Below are positions 25,301 to 37,688 of a DNA stretch of 64,000 nucleotides, in pieces. How positions within the stretch are numbered: the first letter of the stretch is position 1; each line of letters starts with the position of its first letter. The stretch lies in NCBI RefSeq assembly GCF_018069625.1, contig NZ_CP072941.1, forward strand, positions 682,001 to 746,000, read 5' to 3'. Source of the DNA: Streptomyces yatensis (lineage in GTDB: Bacteria > Actinomycetota > Actinomycetes > Streptomycetales > Streptomycetaceae). The notes under the pieces were generated by a model, which saw only the letters and a list, made by a program, of their open reading frames with translations, made no database searches and was not told where the DNA came from. The translations under genes were made by a program, and so were the position numbers.

Positions 25301-27955
25301 GTAGGTGGGCAGCTCGACCGTCCGCGCGCCGCGTCCGGCGAAGACCCGTTCCCAGTCCACTCCGACGCCGCCCACGTGGAGCTCGGCCAGCGCCGTCGTC
25401 AGCGCCCGCGTCTCGGGGCGGTCCTTGCGCAGCACCGGCACCAGGACCGGCTCGGTGGTCGCCTCGGGCCGCTCCGCCACGCAGTCCCGCGCCATCGCGG
25501 TGAGCACGCCATCGGGACCGACCTCGACGAACCTGGACACGCCCTGGGCCTCGAGCGCCCGCACGCCGTCCGCGAACCGCACGGCCTCGCGCACATGCCG
25601 CACCCAGTAGTCCGGCGAGCACACCTCGTCCGTGTCGGCCGGCTGCCCCGTCACATTGGAGATCAGGGCGATGGCGGGCCGGGCGAACGACAGCTCTTCG
25701 ACGACCTTGCGGAAGTCGCCGAGCATGGCGTCCATGCGGGGCGAGTGGAAGGCGTGGCTGACCCGCAGGCGGCGGGTCTTACGGCCCTGCTCCGACCACT
25801 GTCCGGCGATGTCCATCGCGGGCGCTTCGTCGCCCGCGATGACCACGGCGGTCGGGCCGTTGACGGCGGCGATGCTCACCTCGGCCTCACGACCGGCCAG
25901 CGACGGAGCGACCTCCTCCTCCGACGCCTCGATGGCCACCATCGCGCCACCCTCGGGAAGGGCCTGCATCAGACGGCCGCGCGCGGCCACCAGCGTGCAG
26001 GCGTCCTCCAGCGAGAACACCCCCGCCACATGCGCGGCCGCGATCTCGCCGATGGAGTGACCGATCACCACATCCGGGGTGATGCCCCACGCCGACAGCA
26101 GCCGGAACAACGCCACCTCGACCGCGAACAACGCGGGCTGGGTGAACGCCGTCTGATCCAGCAGCCCGGCGTCCGCGCTCCCCTCCGCCGCGAACACCAC
26201 GTCCCGCAGCGGACGGTCGAGCAGACCGTCCAGATGCGCGCACACCTCGTCCCAGGCGTCGGCGAACACCGGGAAGGTGTCGTACAGTTCCCGGCCCATG
26301 CCCAGGCGCTGCGCGCCCTGGCCCGAGAACAGGAACGCCGTCTTGCCGGCCGCCCCCGCCACGCCGCGTACGACGCCGGGCTCGGTCTCGCCCTTCGCGA
26401 GGGCCTCGAGGCCACGCAGCATGTCCGCGCGGTCCTCGCCGACCACGGCGGCCCGGTGGTCGAAGAGCGATCGGGCCGTCGCCAAGGAATAGCCGACGTC
26501 CACAGCGGGCATGGACTCTTCGGTGGCGGTGGCGAGTTGGGCACGCAGCCGTTCGGCCTGGCCGCGGAGGGCGGCGTCGGTCCGGCCGGACAGGATCCAC
26601 GGCACCGGGGCCGCGGTGGAGCCCGGGGTCTCCGCTGCCCGCGGCGCCTGCGGCTCGTCGTCGGCCGGGGCCTGCTCGATGATGGTGTGCGCGTTGGTAC
26701 CGCTCACGCCGAAGGCGGACACCGCCGCCCTGCGCGGGTGGTTCCGCTCCGGCCAGGGCATCGCCTCGGTCAGCAGCTCGAGGTCGCCCGCCGACCAGTC
26801 CACATGCGGCGACACCTCGTCCACGTGCAACGTCTTGGGCAGGGTGCCCTCGCGCATGGCCATCACCATCTTGATGACCCCGGCGACACCGGCGGCGGCC
26901 TGCGTATGACCGATGTTCGACTTGATGGCACCCAGCAGCAACGGCTCGCCTTCGGGACGTCCCTGTCCGTAGGTGGCCAGCAGCGCCTGCGCCTCGATCG
27001 GGTCGCCGAGGGGAGTGCCGGTGCCATGGGCCTCGACCACGTCCACATCGGCGGAGACCAGCCGGGCACTGGCCAGCGTCTGCTCGATGAGCCGCTGCTG
27101 GGACGGGCCGTTGGGCGCCGTCAGACCGTTGGAGGCGCCGTCCTGGTTGATGGACGAGCCCCGGATGACGGCCAGCACCTTGTGGCCGTTGCGCTGCGCG
27201 TCCGACAGCCGCTCCACCAGGAGCATGCCCACGCCCTCGGACCAGCCGGTGCCGTCGGCATCCGCCGAGAACGCCTTGCACCGCCCGTCGAACGACAGCA
27301 CGCGCTGGGCGCTGAACTCGATGAACGTACCCGGGGTGGCCATGATGGTCACACCACCGGCCAGCGCCACGGAGGCCTCGCCCTGGCGCAGCGACTGGCA
27401 GGCCAGGTGCAGGGCGACCAGGGACGAGGAACACGCGGTGTCCACCGTCACGGCCGGGCCCTCGAAGCCGAAGGTGTAGGAGATGCGGCCGGACGAGACG
27501 CTGGGGGCGCTGCCGAGTCCGAGATAGCCCTCCACTCCTTCGGTGTCGCTCAGGATGCGCGAACCGTAGTCGTGGTAGTTGGAGCCGACGAAGACTCCGG
27601 TCTGGCTGCCGCGCAGCGCCACGGGGTCGATACCGGCACGCTCGAACGCCTCCCAGGACGTCTCGAGCAGCAGCCGCTGCTGCGGGTCGATCGCCATCGC
27701 CTCACGCGGCGAGATCCCGAAGAACGAGGGGTCGAAGTGGCCCACCTCGTCGAGGAAGCCGCCGGCCTGGACGTAGCTGGTGCCGGACTTCTCGGGGTCC
27801 GGGTCGTAGAGACCGTCGATGTCCCAGCCGCGGTCGTCGGGGAACCCGGAGATCACGTCCCCCTCGGCCATCAGCAGCTCCCACAGCTCCTCGGGGCTGC
27901 GCACCCCGCCGGGGAACCGGCAGCTCATGCCGATGATGGCGATCGGCTCATCGGT
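22385..27955 (-). other. Module C2: KS-AT(malonyl)-DH-KR(B)-ACP
   Basis: KS Cys around 27435, AT GHSIGE at 26042-26065, DH motif at 25073-25125, KR catalytic part 23160-23710 with Ser, Tyr and Asn in place, ACP serine around 22762. Expected to give a trans alkene if the DH tolerates its Gly-to-Asp change; the catalytic His and Asp ([10 protein letters not shown]) and the YGP motif are present. Confidence 0.85.
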
Positions 27956-30900
27956 GGCAATGGGCCTGTCGAGCCCGTCCGACCCCTTGGCCGCGGCGGC
28001 GGGGCCGCCCTCGGTGACCGGCTGGTCGCCGAACATCTCCGTGTACAGGTACCGGGCCAGAACCGTGGCGGTCGGGTAGTCGAAGACACAGGTGACCGGC
28101 AGTCGGAGGCCGGTGACCACGCCGAGGCGGTTGCGCAGCTCGACGGCGGTCAGCGAGTCGAAGCCGAGGTCACGGAAGGCACGCTCGGCCTCCACCGCGT
28201 CCGCGCTGTCGTAACCGAGGACGTCGGCGGCCTGGTTGCGCACCAGCTCCAGGAGGAGCTTGGGCTGCTCGGCGGGGGACAGCTTCGCCATCTCCCGGCG
28301 CAGCTCGGAAACGGCGTCGTCGCCGTCGCCGGTGTCCGCGCCGGCGGCGGCAGCGGGGCGGTTCAGCTCGGGCAGCTCACGGAACAGCGCGCTCGGACGT
28401 GAACCGACGAACTCCGGCTGGAAGCGATCCCAGTCGATCTCGGCGATGACCATGAAGGCCTCGTCCAGCTCAAGGGCCTGCTGCATACCGGAGATCGCCA
28501 GCTCGGGCACCATTCCGACCATGCCGGAACGGTCCATCCGCTCGCCGACCTCACCGGATCCGAGGCCGCCTCCGGCCCAGGCACCCCAGGCGATGGACGT
28601 GGCCGCAAGGCCGTCCGCACGCCGCTGCAACGCCAGCGCGTCGAGGTAGGCGTTACCCGCCGCGTAGCTGCCCTGACCCGGACCGCCCAGCGTGCCCGCA
28701 CCGGAGGAGAACAGCACGAAGGCGGAGAGGTCCATCCCGGCGGTCAGCTCATGCAGGTTCCGCGTGGCGTCCACCTTCGGGCGCAGCACCCCGGCCGCCC
28801 GGCGTACCGTGAGGGCGTCCACGACACCGTCGTCCAGCACACCGGCCGTATGCACCACGGCGGTCAGCGGGAACTCCTGCGGGATCGCGTCCAGCACCGC
28901 GGCCAGCGCCGCACGGTCCGCGGCGTCACACGCCGCCACCGTCACCCGGGCACCGAGACCTTCCAGCTCCGCCTTCAACTCGGCGGCGCCCTCGGCCTCC
29001 ATACCACTGCGGCTCGTCAGGACGAGGTGCTCGGCCCCCGTACGCGCCAGCCAGCGGGCCACATGGCCACCCAGCGCACCCGTACCACCGGTCACCAGCG
29101 CCGTACCACGGCCCTGCCAGGAGCCCCGGTTCTCCGCGTCGTCAGCCGCCGTGGCCCGCACCATGCGCTTGGCGAACACACCGGAGCCGCGCACCGCGAC
29201 CTGGTCCTCGCCCTCCGTCCCCGCCAGCACTCCGGCCAGCCGGGCCACCGCACGGGCGTCCATGGTCTCGGGCAGATCGACCGCGCCGCCCCAGCGCTGG
29301 GGGTACTCGACCCCCACGATCCGACCGAGGCCCCACACCATCGCCTGCACCGGGCTCACCAGCCGGTCGGAGCGCCCCACCGACACCGCACCCCGGGTGC
29401 CACACCACAGCGGGGCCACCACCCCGGCGTCGCCCAGCCCCTGGACCAGTGCCACCATCGCCGCCAGCCCGGCCGGGACCACACCGAACGTCGCATGTCC
29501 CGACTCGTCCAGCCCGAGCAGCGAGAACACACCCGTCACGCCCGAGGGCTCCACCCCGGCCTCGTCAAGCGCCGCGCGCAGCCGCTCCGCGACGGACCAA
29601 CGGTCGTTGCCCTTTTCCTCCAGCACCACCCGGACGATGTCGGCGCCGCTCGTCTCCAGGCCGTTCACCGTGGCGGCCACGAGAGCGTCATCGGCGTGCG
29701 ACGCGGGAAGGACGACCACCCACGTGCCCGACAGGGCCGCCTCGGTGGCGGCCGCCAGCGGCTTCCAGACCACCTTGTAGCGCCAGCTGTCCACCGTGTT
29801 CTGCTCGCGCCGCTGACGGCGCCAGGACGACAGCGCCGGAAGCAACGCCGTCAACGACGACTGCTGCTCCTCGTCCTCCACCTCCAGGGTGCGGACCAGC
29901 GCCTCCAAATCCTCACGCTCCACCGCCTCCCAGAAGCGCGCGTCCACCGCGTCCGCGGCGAGACCGTCGGCGGTGGCCCGCAGCTCCGCGGCCGACACCT
30001 CCAGCCAGTACCGCTGGCGCCGGAAGGCGTAGGTCGGCAGCTCGACGCGGCGGGCGCCACGGCCCTCGAGCAGGGCGGTCCAGTCCACCGTGACGCCACG
30101 CACGAACACCTCGGCGGCGGAGGTCAGGAACCGCTCCAGACCACCCTCGTCGCGCCGCAGCGTGCCGACCACCACGGCCTGCGCCTCGGCGGCCTCCACC
30201 GTCTGCTGCACCGGAAGGGTGAGCACCGGGTGCGGGCTCGCCTCGATGAACACGGTGTGACCGTCATCCAGCAACGTGCGGGTGGTGGCTTCCAGTTCGA
30301 CGGTCTGCCGCAGGTTGCGGTACCAGTACTCGGCGTCCAGACCGACGGTGTCCACCAGCTCACCGAGCACGGTCGAGTAGAACGGCACCTCGGAGGAACG
30401 CGGCTGGATGTCCGCCAGGACCTTCAGCAACTCCTCGTGGATCGCCTCCACATGAGCGGAGTGCGAGGCGTAGTCCACCGGAACCCGGCGAACACGGATC
30501 TCCTCGCTCTCCAGCTGCGCCACCATCTCATCCAGCGCACCCGGATCACCGGAGACCACGACCGAGCCGGGGCCGTTGACCGCCGCGACGGAAATTCCGC
30601 CGTCCCAGGCGGCAATCCGCTCCTTGACCTGGTCGACCGGAAGCCCGACCGACACCATGCCACCACGACCGGCCAGACCCGCCGCGATCGCCTGCGACCG
30701 CAACGCCACCACCTTGGCGGCATCTTCGAGCGACAGCGCACCGGCCACGCAGGCCGCGGCGATCTCGCCCTGGCTGTGCCCCATCACCGCGTCGGGCTCC
30801 ACGCCGACCGAGCGCCACAACTTCGCCAGCGACACCATCACCGCGAACAGCACCGGCTGGACCACATCCACCCGGTCGAAACCGGGAGCACCCTCGGCAC

Positions 30901-32749
30901 CACGCAGCACACCCGTCAACGACCAGTCCACATGAGCCGACAACGCCGACTCACACGCACCGATCGCCTCCGCGAACACCGGCGAACTCTCGAGCAGGTC
31001 CACCGCCATGCCCATCCACTGGGCACCCTGGCCGGGGAACACGAACACCGAACGGCCGGCGTCGCCGGTCCTCCCCCGCACCACTCCGTTGGACTCGGTG
31101 GCGTCCTCGGCGACCGCCTCCAGACGCTGGAGGAGTTCCTCACGGTCGGCCCCGGTCACCACGGCCCGGTGCTCGAACGCGGACCTGGTCGTGGCCAGTG
31201 AGAGAGCCACGTCCGCCATGCCCAACTCCGGGCGCTCCGTGAGGAACTCCCGCAGTCGTCCGGCCTGTGCCTGCAGAGCCTCCGCGCTACGGCCCGCCAC
31301 GACCCACGCCACCGGGCCGTCGACGGCCTCGGCCTCGACGGCCTCGGCCGGCTCGGCTTCCGGAGCCTGCTCCAGGATGGTGTGCGCGTTGGTGCCGCTC
31401 ATGCCGAACGAGGAGACGGCGGCGCGGCGCGGGCGGTCCCGGTCCGGCCACGGGGTCGACTCGTGCAGCAGGGAGACGGCGCCGCCGGTCCAGTCGATGT
31501 GCGGCGAGGGCTCGTCCGCGTGGAGCGTCTTCGGCAGCACGCCCTCGACCATGGCCATCACCATCTTGATGACGCCCGCGACACCGGCGGCGGCCTGCGT
31601 GTGGCCGATGTTGGACTTGATGCCGCCCAGCCAGAGCGGCTGGTCGGCGGGCCGGTCCTGGCCGTAGGTGGCCATCAGCGCCTGCGCCTCGATCGGGTCA
31701 CCGAGGGTGGTGCCCGTACCGTGTGCCTCCACGGCGTCCACATCGGTGACCGACAGCCGGGCGCTGGTCAGCGCCTGCCGGATGACCCGCTGCTGCGATA
31801 TGCCGTTGGGCGCCGTCAGACCGTTGGACGCGCCGTCCTGGTTGATCGCCGAACCCCGGACGATGGCCAGCACCTTGTGGCCGTTGCGCTGCGCGTCCGA
31901 CAGCCGCTCCACGAGCAGCATGCCGACGCCCTCGCCCCAGCCGGTGCCGTCGGCCGCCGCTCCGAACGGCTTGCAGCGGCCGTCCGCCGCCAGGCCGCGC
32001 TGCCGGCTGAACTGGACGAACGCCGCCGGGGTGGACATCACCGTGATGCCACCGGCCAGCGCGAGCGTGCACTCGCGCTGGCGCAGTGCCTGGACGGCGA
32101 GGTGCAGGGCGACGAGGGACGACGAGCACGCCGTGTCCACGGAGAGCGCGGGGCCCTCGAGGCCCATGGTGTAGGAGATCCGGCCGGAGACGATGCTCGC
32201 CGCGTTGCCGGTGCCGGAGTGGCCCTCGACGTCCTCCGTGCTCTCGGCGGCGCCGAGCGTGAGCATGGAGTAGTCCTGGCCGTTGGTTCCGACGAACACG
32301 CCGGTCCGGCTGCCCCGCAGGGACATCGGGTCGATGCCCGCCCGCTCGAACGCCTCCCACGACGTCTCCAGCAGCAGCCGCTGCTGCGGGTCCATCGAGA
32401 GCGCCTCACGTGGCGAGATCCCGAAGAACGCCGGGTCGAACTGGTCGGCGTGCTCCAGGAAGCCGCCCTCGGTCGTATAGCTGGTGCCGGGACGGTCCGG
32501 GTCCTCGTCGTAGAGGGCGTCGATGTCCCAACCACGGTCCATGGGGAATTCCGAAATCGCGTCGGTGCCGTCCGCCACCAAGCGCCACAGGTCCTCCGGA
32601 GAGTTCACCCCTCCGGGGAACCGGCAGCTCATGGCGACGATCGCGATCGGTTCCTGGTCCGCTGACTCGGCCTCGAGCAGGCGCTGGCGAGTCTGCTGGA
32701 GATCCGCGGTCACCCGCTTGAGATAGTCGAGAAGCTTCTCTTCGTTCAT
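22385..32749 (-). CDS. PKS-C: two extension modules
   Basis: A 3454-residue protein. The ATG at 32749 (MNEEKLL) is preferred over one at 32764, because GGGTGA sits about 9 bases before it, the earlier ATG has no ribosome-binding site, and the result aligns with the docking start of PKS-B. Domains: docking helix 1-30 ([14 protein letters not shown]), KS 31-461, AT 565-915 (GHSQGE/YASH), KR 1213-1396 (LDD, B-type), ACP 1486-1556; KS 1598-2026, AT 2133-2491 (GHSIGE/HAFH), DH 2506-2783, KR 3010-3196 (LDD), ACP 3293-3366, and a C-terminal docking region ending [14 protein letters not shown]. It receives the chain from PKS-B and passes it to PKS-D. Predicted contribution: Me6, OH7 and the C4=C5 alkene. 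The DH of the second module has Asp at the Gly position of HxxxGxxxxP ([10 protein letters not shown]). Confidence 0.93.
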   Translation of the reverse strand: MNEEKLLDYLKRVTADLQQTRQRLLEAESADQEPIAIVAMSCRFPGGVNSPEDLWRLVADGTDAISEFPMDRGWDIDALYDEDPDRPGTSYTTEGGFLEHADQFDPAFFGISPREALSMDPQQRLLLETSWEAFERAGIDPMSLRGSRTGVFVGTNGQDYSMLTLGAAESTEDVEGHSGTGNAASIVSGRISYTMGLEGPALSVDTACSSSLVALHLAVQALRQRECTLALAGGITVMSTPAAFVQFSRQRGLAADGRCKPFGAAADGTGWGEGVGMLLVERLSDAQRNGHKVLAIVRGSAINQDGASNGLTAPNGISQQRVIRQALTSARLSVTDVDAVEAHGTGTTLGDPIEAQALMATYGQDRPADQPLWLGGIKSNIGHTQAAAGVAGVIKMVMAMVEGVLPKTLHADEPSPHIDWTGGAVSLLHESTPWPDRDRPRRAAVSSFGMSGTNAHTILEQAPEAEPAEAVEAEAVDGPVAWVVAGRSAEALQAQAGRLREFLTERPELGMADVALSLATTRSAFEHRAVVTGADREELLQRLEAVAEDATESNGVVRGRTGDAGRSVFVFPGQGAQWMGMAVDLLESSPVFAEAIGACESALSAHVDWSLTGVLRGAEGAPGFDRVDVVQPVLFAVMVSLAKLWRSVGVEPDAVMGHSQGEIAAACVAGALSLEDAAKVVALRSQAIAAGLAGRGGMVSVGLPVDQVKERIAAWDGGISVAAVNGPGSVVVSGDPGALDEMVAQLESEEIRVRRVPVDYASHSAHVEAIHEELLKVLADIQPRSSEVPFYSTVLGELVDTVGLDAEYWYRNLRQTVELEATTRTLLDDGHTVFIEASPHPVLTLPVQQTVEAAEAQAVVVGTLRRDEGGLERFLTSAAEVFVRGVTVDWTALLEGRGARRVELPTYAFRRQRYWLEVSAAELRATADGLAADAVDARFWEAVEREDLEALVRTLEVEDEEQQSSLTALLPALSSWRRQRREQNTVDSWRYKVVWKPLAAATEAALSGTWVVVLPASHADDALVAATVNGLETSGADIVRVVLEEKGNDRWSVAERLRAALDEAGVEPSGVTGVFSLLGLDESGHATFGVVPAGLAAMVALVQGLGDAGVVAPLWCGTRGAVSVGRSDRLVSPVQAMVWGLGRIVGVEYPQRWGGAVDLPETMDARAVARLAGVLAGTEGEDQVAVRGSGVFAKRMVRATAADDAENRGSWQGRGTALVTGGTGALGGHVARWLARTGAEHLVLTSRSGMEAEGAAELKAELEGLGARVTVAACDAADRAALAAVLDAIPQEFPLTAVVHTAGVLDDGVVDALTVRRAAGVLRPKVDATRNLHELTAGMDLSAFVLFSSGAGTLGGPGQGSYAAGNAYLDALALQRRADGLAATSIAWGAWAGGGLGSGEVGERMDRSGMVGMVPELAISGMQQALELDEAFMVIAEIDWDRFQPEFVGSRPSALFRELPELNRPAAAAGADTGDGDDAVSELRREMAKLSPAEQPKLLLELVRNQAADVLGYDSADAVEAERAFRDLGFDSLTAVELRNRLGVVTGLRLPVTCVFDYPTATVLARYLYTEMFGDQPVTEGGPAAAAKGSDGLDRPIATDEPIAIIGMSCRFPGGVRSPEELWELLMAEGDVISGFPDDRGWDIDGLYDPDPEKSGTSYVQAGGFLDEVGHFDPSFFGISPREAMAIDPQQRLLLETSWEAFERAGIDPVALRGSQTGVFVGSNYHDYGSRILSDTEGVEGYLGLGSAPSVSSGRISYTFGFEGPAVTVDTACSSSLVALHLACQSLRQGEASVALAGGVTIMATPGTFIEFSAQRVLSFDGRCKAFSADADGTGWSEGVGMLLVERLSDAQRNGHKVLAVIRGSSINQDGASNGLTAPNGPSQQRLIEQTLASARLVSADVDVVEAHGTGTPLGDPIEAQALLATYGQGRPEGEPLLLGAIKSNIGHTQAAAGVAGVIKMVMAMREGTLPKTLHVDEVSPHVDWSAGDLELLTEAMPWPERNHPRRAAVSAFGVSGTNAHTIIEQAPADDEPQAPRAAETPGSTAAPVPWILSGRTDAALRGQAERLRAQLATATEESMPAVDVGYSLATARSLFDHRAAVVGEDRADMLRGLEALAKGETEPGVVRGVAGAAGKTAFLFSGQGAQRLGMGRELYDTFPVFADAWDEVCAHLDGLLDRPLRDVVFAAEGSADAGLLDQTAFTQPALFAVEVALFRLLSAWGITPDVVIGHSIGEIAAAHVAGVFSLEDACTLVAARGRLMQALPEGGAMVAIEASEEEVAPSLAGREAEVSIAAVNGPTAVVIAGDEAPAMDIAGQWSEQGRKTRRLRVSHAFHSPRMDAMLGDFRKVVEELSFARPAIALISNVTGQPADTDEVCSPDYWVRHVREAVRFADGVRALEAQGVSRFVEVGPDGVLTAMARDCVAERPEATTEPVLVPVLRKDRPETRALTTALAELHVGGVGVDWERVFAGRGARTVELPTYAFQRERYWLEALSSFASDVTAVGLVPPTHPLLGAAVELPDADGFLFTGRLSPQTHPWLVDHMVQDTILLPGTAFLELALHAADQVGCDRVEELTLTAPLPLPERGAVHLQLAVGGPDENGARTLNVYSRPEDPTMEQPWVQHASGLLVQSGAPDGTGPADLAVWPPEGAERIGIEDVYDRMAAGGFAYGPVFQGLRSVWIRGDEVFAEVRLPEENASDAGKFGLHPALLDAAIQAVMFVPQEEAGLARLPFSWTGVSLRATGASELRVRLSSLGPDSIGLTVADTSGRAVATADSLVMRLVAEGQIQSAGSPAAGHDSLFRLDWTPVPVGAPAPASEGTWAVLGTDEVGVLSSFAAEGADVASYADLAALREAIDSGATAPDVVMVAGAAEAVGIDDGADLAGRVRGATYRALELVRTWVTDDRFDDSYLVFVTRGAMGAQSSEEVRTPAEAAVWGLLRSAQTEHPGKFLLVDLDSQEHGEVSSVLRTALTAGEPQVAVRDGRVLAARLARVAPAEDRPEPETTPFDGRGTVLITGGTGGLGALLARHLVVEHGVRSLVLTSRRGAEAPGAAELVAELAGLGAQARAVACDVADRASVESLLAGIGSEHPLSAVVHAAGVLDDGVVESLTPERVDKVLRPKVDAALHLHELTRGLDLSAFVVFSSASSNFGGGGQANYAAANAFLDALAHQRRALGLPAVSLAWGMWEQRSEMTGELGEADLQRIARAGLNALSSEEGLALFDDALGTDETVLVPTHVDLAALRVQARTGDVPALLRGLVRVPRRRVTAAETAQTGTGSLRDRLAGLSAADQYRALLDLVRVQVATVLGHGSPESVEPDMAFKDMGFDSLTTVELRNRLNAETGLRLSAVLVFDHPTPTALVEHLREELLPDGGTGEPMVFAELDKLGPLLSSVMDDGETRTKVAERLKELLEKLGEASDDADATAEVAERIGSSSNDELFDFIDNELGLS
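28070..32657 (-). other. Module C1: KS-AT(methylmalonyl)-KR(B)-ACP
   Basis: KS Cys around 32127, AT GHSQGE at 30761-30784 with YASH downstream, KR with TGGTGALG and LDD (28560-29110), ACP GFDSL around 28160. Predicted to add a methyl-branched unit with a B-type hydroxyl. Its AT is almost identical at DNA level to that of module A4. Confidence 0.88.
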
Positions 32750-32806
32750 TGTTATGTCACCCATGGAAGTAGTAAGGGACGACGCTCGGGAACCGACCGC
32801 GCCAGC

Positions 32807-35800
32807 TCAGGAGATCCCAAGCTCCTTGTCGATGAAGTCGAAGATCTCGTCCGACGTCGCCGACTGAATCTTGTCCGAAACCGCCTTCTTGCCGGAGTTG
32901 CCCGAATCCTGTTCCGCTTCTCCCCACTTGAGGAGGAGCGTCTGCAGACGCGTCGTGATCCTGGGCCGGTCCACGTCGTCGGCGGAGATCGTGGCCATCG
33001 CCGCTTCGATCCGGTCCAGCTCGCCGAGGATCGGTGCGGCCGCCGAGATCCCGTCCTGGACGACGTCGGTACGCAGCCGGCGGGCGAGCGCGACGGGCGT
33101 CGGGTGGTCGAAGACGATCGTCGCGGGCAGGCGCAGACCCGTCGCCGCGTCCAGCCGGTTGCGCAGTTCGACGGCGGTCAGCGAGTCGAAGCCGAGCTCG
33201 CGGAAGGCCCGCTGGGACTCGACCGACTCCACCGACGGGAAGCCCAGCACCATCGCCACCTGCGTGGTGACCAGGTCGAGCAGCGCTCGTTCCTGCTCCG
33301 CCTCCGACATTCCGGCGAGCCGCTCGCGCAGTTCGGAGCCACCGGTCTCGAACTGCGCCGCGCTGCCGGCGCCGATCGCGGCCTCCAGGATCCGGCGCGC
33401 CTCGGGCACCTCGTCCAGCAGCCGGCTGCCCCGGACGGCGACGTAGGAGGGTACGAAGCGCTCCCAGTCGAGGTCGGCGATGGCCAGGTGCGTCTCCTGC
33501 AGGTCGAGGGCCTGCTGGAGGGCCTTGACCGCCAGCTCCGGGGTCATCGGGGCCATACCGCCGCGCCGCAGCCGCTCCTCCAGCGCCCCGTCGACCGCCA
33601 TGCCGCCCTCGGCCCACGGGCCCCAGGCGACCGAGGTGGCCGCCAGCCCCTGGGCCCGGCGCTGCTGCGCCAGGGCGTCGAGGTAGGCGTTGGCCGCCGC
33701 GTAACTGCCCTGCCCGGCGCCGCCGATGGCTCCGGCGAGCGAGGAGAACAGCACGAACGCGGACAGGTCGAGGCCCTCGGTCAGCTCGTGCAGGTTGCGG
33801 GCGCCGTCCACCTTGGGACGCAGCACCCCCGCGACCCGCTCCACCGACATCGAGTCCAGGACACCGTCGTCCAGGACACCCGCCGCGTGCACGACGGCGT
33901 TCAGCGGATACCGCTCCGGGATGGCGGCCAGTACGGCGGCCAGGGCGTCGCGGTCGGCGGCGTCACATGCCGCGATGGTCACCTCGGCGCCCGACGCGGT
34001 GAGTTCGTCGCGCAGTTCGGCGGCCCCCTCGGCCTCCAGACCACGGCGGCTGGTCAGCACCAGGTGCTCGGCGCCGGCGCGTGCCAGCCACCGGGCCACC
34101 TGACTGCCCACTCCCCCGGTGCCGCCGGTCACCAGCACCGAGCCCCGCGCGTGCCACGGCCGAGCCGTGGTCCGCGGGGCGGCGGCCCGTGCCAGACGCC
34201 GGGTGAACACACCGGAGGTGCGCACCGCCACCTGGTCCTCGAACTCGCCCGCGCCGCCGCCCAGCACACCGGCCAGCCGGTTCGCGGCCCGCTCGTCCAG
34301 CGTCTCCGGGAGGTCGACCAGACCGCCCCAGAGCCGGGGGTGTTCCAGACCGGCGACCCGGCCGAGGCCCCACATCTGCGCCTGGGCGGCGCTGCGCAGG
34401 GTGTCGGATCCGGTCACCGAGACGGCGCCTCGCGTGGCCACCCACAGCGGGGCCTCGACTCCGGCGTCCACGAGTGCCTGCAGGGCGAGAAGGTTCAGCG
34501 CCAGTCCTCGCGGCACGACCGCGTGGTCGGGGCTGGGGTTCTCGTCCAGGGCCAGCAGGGAGAGGACCCCGCCGACGGTCCCGTCCGCCGCGCCCTCGGC
34601 CGCCGTGCGCAACCGCTCGGCGACCGCCGCGCGGTCGAGGTCCACGGCGCCGTCGAGCACGATCCGCGCCACCTGCGCGCCCTGCCGTTCGAGCGTGTTC
34701 ACCGCGGAGGTGACCAGCTCGTCGTCGGCGTGCGCGTCGGGAACCATGACCATCCAGGTCCCGGTCAGCGCCCGCTCCGAGAGCTCGGACACCGGGGTCC
34801 ACGCGATCTCGTAGCGCCAGCCGTCGACCGTGGAGCGCTCACGGTGGCCCTTGCGGTAGGACGACAGGGCGGGCAGCACCTCGGTCAGCGAGGCGTTTCC
34901 GTCCACCTGCAGCGCGGTGGTCAGCGCCTCGAGGTCCGCACGCTCGACCGCGTCCCAGAACTGGGCGTCGACCGAGTCCACGGAGGCGGGGCCGGTGGAG
35001 GCATCGCTCTCGGGGTCCTCCAGCCAGTAGCGCTGCCGCTGGAACGCGTACGTCGGCAGTTCGACCCGCCGCACGTCCTGCCCGGCGAACAGGGCCTCCC
35101 AGTCGACGGTGGTGCCGTGGACGTGGAGTTCGGCGAGCGCCGTGGTCAGCGCCTGGGCCTCGGGGCGGTCCTTGCGCAGCACCGGCACGACGACCGCGGC
35201 CGATGCCTCCTCCGCCGTCAGGCACTCGCGCGCCATCGCCGAGAGCACGCCATCGGGGCCCACCTCCACGAAGGTGGTCACGCCCTGCGCCTCCAGTGCC
35301 CGTGCGCCGTCCGCAAACCGCACGGCCTCCCGCACATGCCGCACCCAGTACTCCGGCGAGCACACCTCATCGGCACCCGCCGACTTACCCGTCACGTTGG
35401 AGACCAGCGCGATGGCGGGCGGGGCGAACGACAGCCCCTCGACGACCTTGCGGAAGTCGCCGAGCATGGCGTCCATGCGGGGCGAGTGGAACGCGTGGCT
35501 GACCCGCAGGCGGCGGGTCTTACGGCCCTGCTCCGACCACTGTTCCGCGATCTCCAGCGCCGCTTCCTCGTCACCGGCGATGACCACGGCGGTCGGGCCG
35601 TTGACGGCGGCGATGCTCACCTCGGCCTCACGACCGGCCAGCGACGGAGCGACCTCCTCCTCCGACGCCTCGATGGCCACCATCGCGCCACCCTCGGGCA
35701 GCGCCTGCATCAGACGGCCGCGCGCGGCCACCAGCGTGCACGCGTCCTCCAGCGAGAAGACCCCCGCCACATGCGCGGCCGCGATCTCGCCGATGGAGTG

Positions 35801-37688
35801 ACCGATCACCACATCCGGCGCCACACCCCACGCCGACAGCAGCCGGAACAACGCCACCTCGACCGCGAACAACGCGGGCTGGGTGAACGCCGTCTGATCC
35901 AGCAGCCCGGCGTCCGCACTGCCCTCCGCCGCGAACATCACATCCTTCAGCGGACGGTCCAGCAGCACGTCCAGGTGCGCGCACACCTCGTCCAGGGCAA
36001 GGGCGAACACCGGGAAGGTGTCGTACAGCTCCCGGCCCATGCCCAGGCGCTGCGCGCCCTGGCCCGAGAACAGGAACGCCGTGATTCCCGTGGGAGTGGC
36101 GACCGAGCGCACGACCCCGGGGGTCTCCTCGCCGGTGGCGACGGCTTCGAGTCCGCGCAGCAGCTCCGCGCGGTCCGTGCCCGTCAGCACGGCACGGTGT
36201 TCGAACACCGACCGGGTGGCGACCAGGGAGTAGCCCACGTCCTTCAGGCTCAGCTCCGGCCGTGCGGTCAGATGCGCCCGCAGCCGCCGCGCCTGGGCGC
36301 GCAGCCCGTCCGCGCTCCGGGCGGACAGCGTCCAGGGAGCCGCGCCACGGTCGTCGGGAGCCGTCGCCTCGGCCGGGCGCTCGTCCTCGGCGTCCGTCGG
36401 GGCCTGCTCGATGATGGTGTGCACATTGGTGCCGCTGACGCCGAACGCGGAGACACCGGCCCGGCGCGGCTGCCCCGTCTGAGGCCACGCGGTGGCCTCG
36501 GTCAGCAGGCGCACCTCGCCCGCCGACCAGTCCACCTGCGGCGACGGCTCGTCCACGTGCAGCGTCTTCGGCAGCACACCGTGCCGCATCGCCATGACCA
36601 TCTTGATGACACCGGCGAGTCCGGACGCGGCCTGGGTGTGTCCGATGTTGGACTTCAGCGCGCCCAGCCACAGCGGGCGGCCCTCCGGCCGTTCCTTGCC
36701 GTAGGTGGCCAGCAGCGCCTGCGCCTCGATCGGGTCACCCAGCGAGGTACCCGTGCCGTGCGCCTCCACCGCGTCCACCTCGGCGGCCGACACTCCGGCG
36801 CTGGCCAGCGCCTGACGGATCACCCGCTGCTGGGACGGGCCGTTCGGCGCCGTCAGACCGTTGGACGCACCGTCCTGGTTCACGGCGGAGCCGCGCACGA
36901 TGCCCAGCACCTGGTGACCGTTGCGCCGGGCGTCCGAAAGGCGCTCCACGAGCAGCACGTTGGCGCCCTCGGACCAGCCGGTACCGTCCGCCGCGGCCGA
37001 GAAGGGCTTGCAGCGGCCGTCGGGCGCGAGTCCGCCCTGCCGGCTGAACTCGACGAACGCCATCGGGGTCGCCATCACCGTCACGCCGCCGACCAGCGCC
37101 ATGGAGCATTCGCCCTGGCGCAGCGACTGGCAGGCCAGATGCAGGGCCACCAGTGACGACGAGCAGGCCGTGTCCACCGTGACGGCGGGGCCTTCCAGGC
37201 CGTAGGTGTAGGCGAGGCGGCCGGAGACGACGCTGCCGGCGTTGCCCGTCAGCAGATGGCCCTCGACGTCCTCGGGCACCGTCGTCAGGTTGGTGCCGTA
37301 TCCGGAGCCCGAGAAGCCGACGAACACACCGACCTGGCTGCCCCGCACGGACGTGGGGTTGATGCCCGCCCGCTCGAACGCCTCCCAGGAGGTCTCCAGC
37401 AGCAGCCGCTGCTGCGGGTCGGTCGCCAGCGCCTCACGGGGCGAGATCCCGAAGAAGCCGGGGTCGAACTCGCTGACGTCGTAGAGGAATCCGCCTTCAC
37501 GGGCGTAGAACGTGCCCGGCCGGTCCGGGTCCGGGTCGTACATGCCCGACAGGTCCCAGCCGCGGTCGGACGGGAACGACGAGATGGCGTCGCCGCCGCC
37601 CTCGACCAACTGCCACAGGTCCTCCGGACTCCGCACCCCACCGGGGAAGCGGCAGCTCATGGAGACGATCGCGATGGGGTCGTCGTCC
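32807..37688 (-). other. Module B2: KS-AT(malonyl)-KR(B)-ACP
   Basis: KS Cys around 37165, AT GHSIGE at 35788-35812, KR 33560-34150 with TGGTGGVG and LDD, ACP GFDSL around 33190. Adds an unbranched unit with a B-type hydroxyl (C9). Followed by the docking region. Confidence 0.88.
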
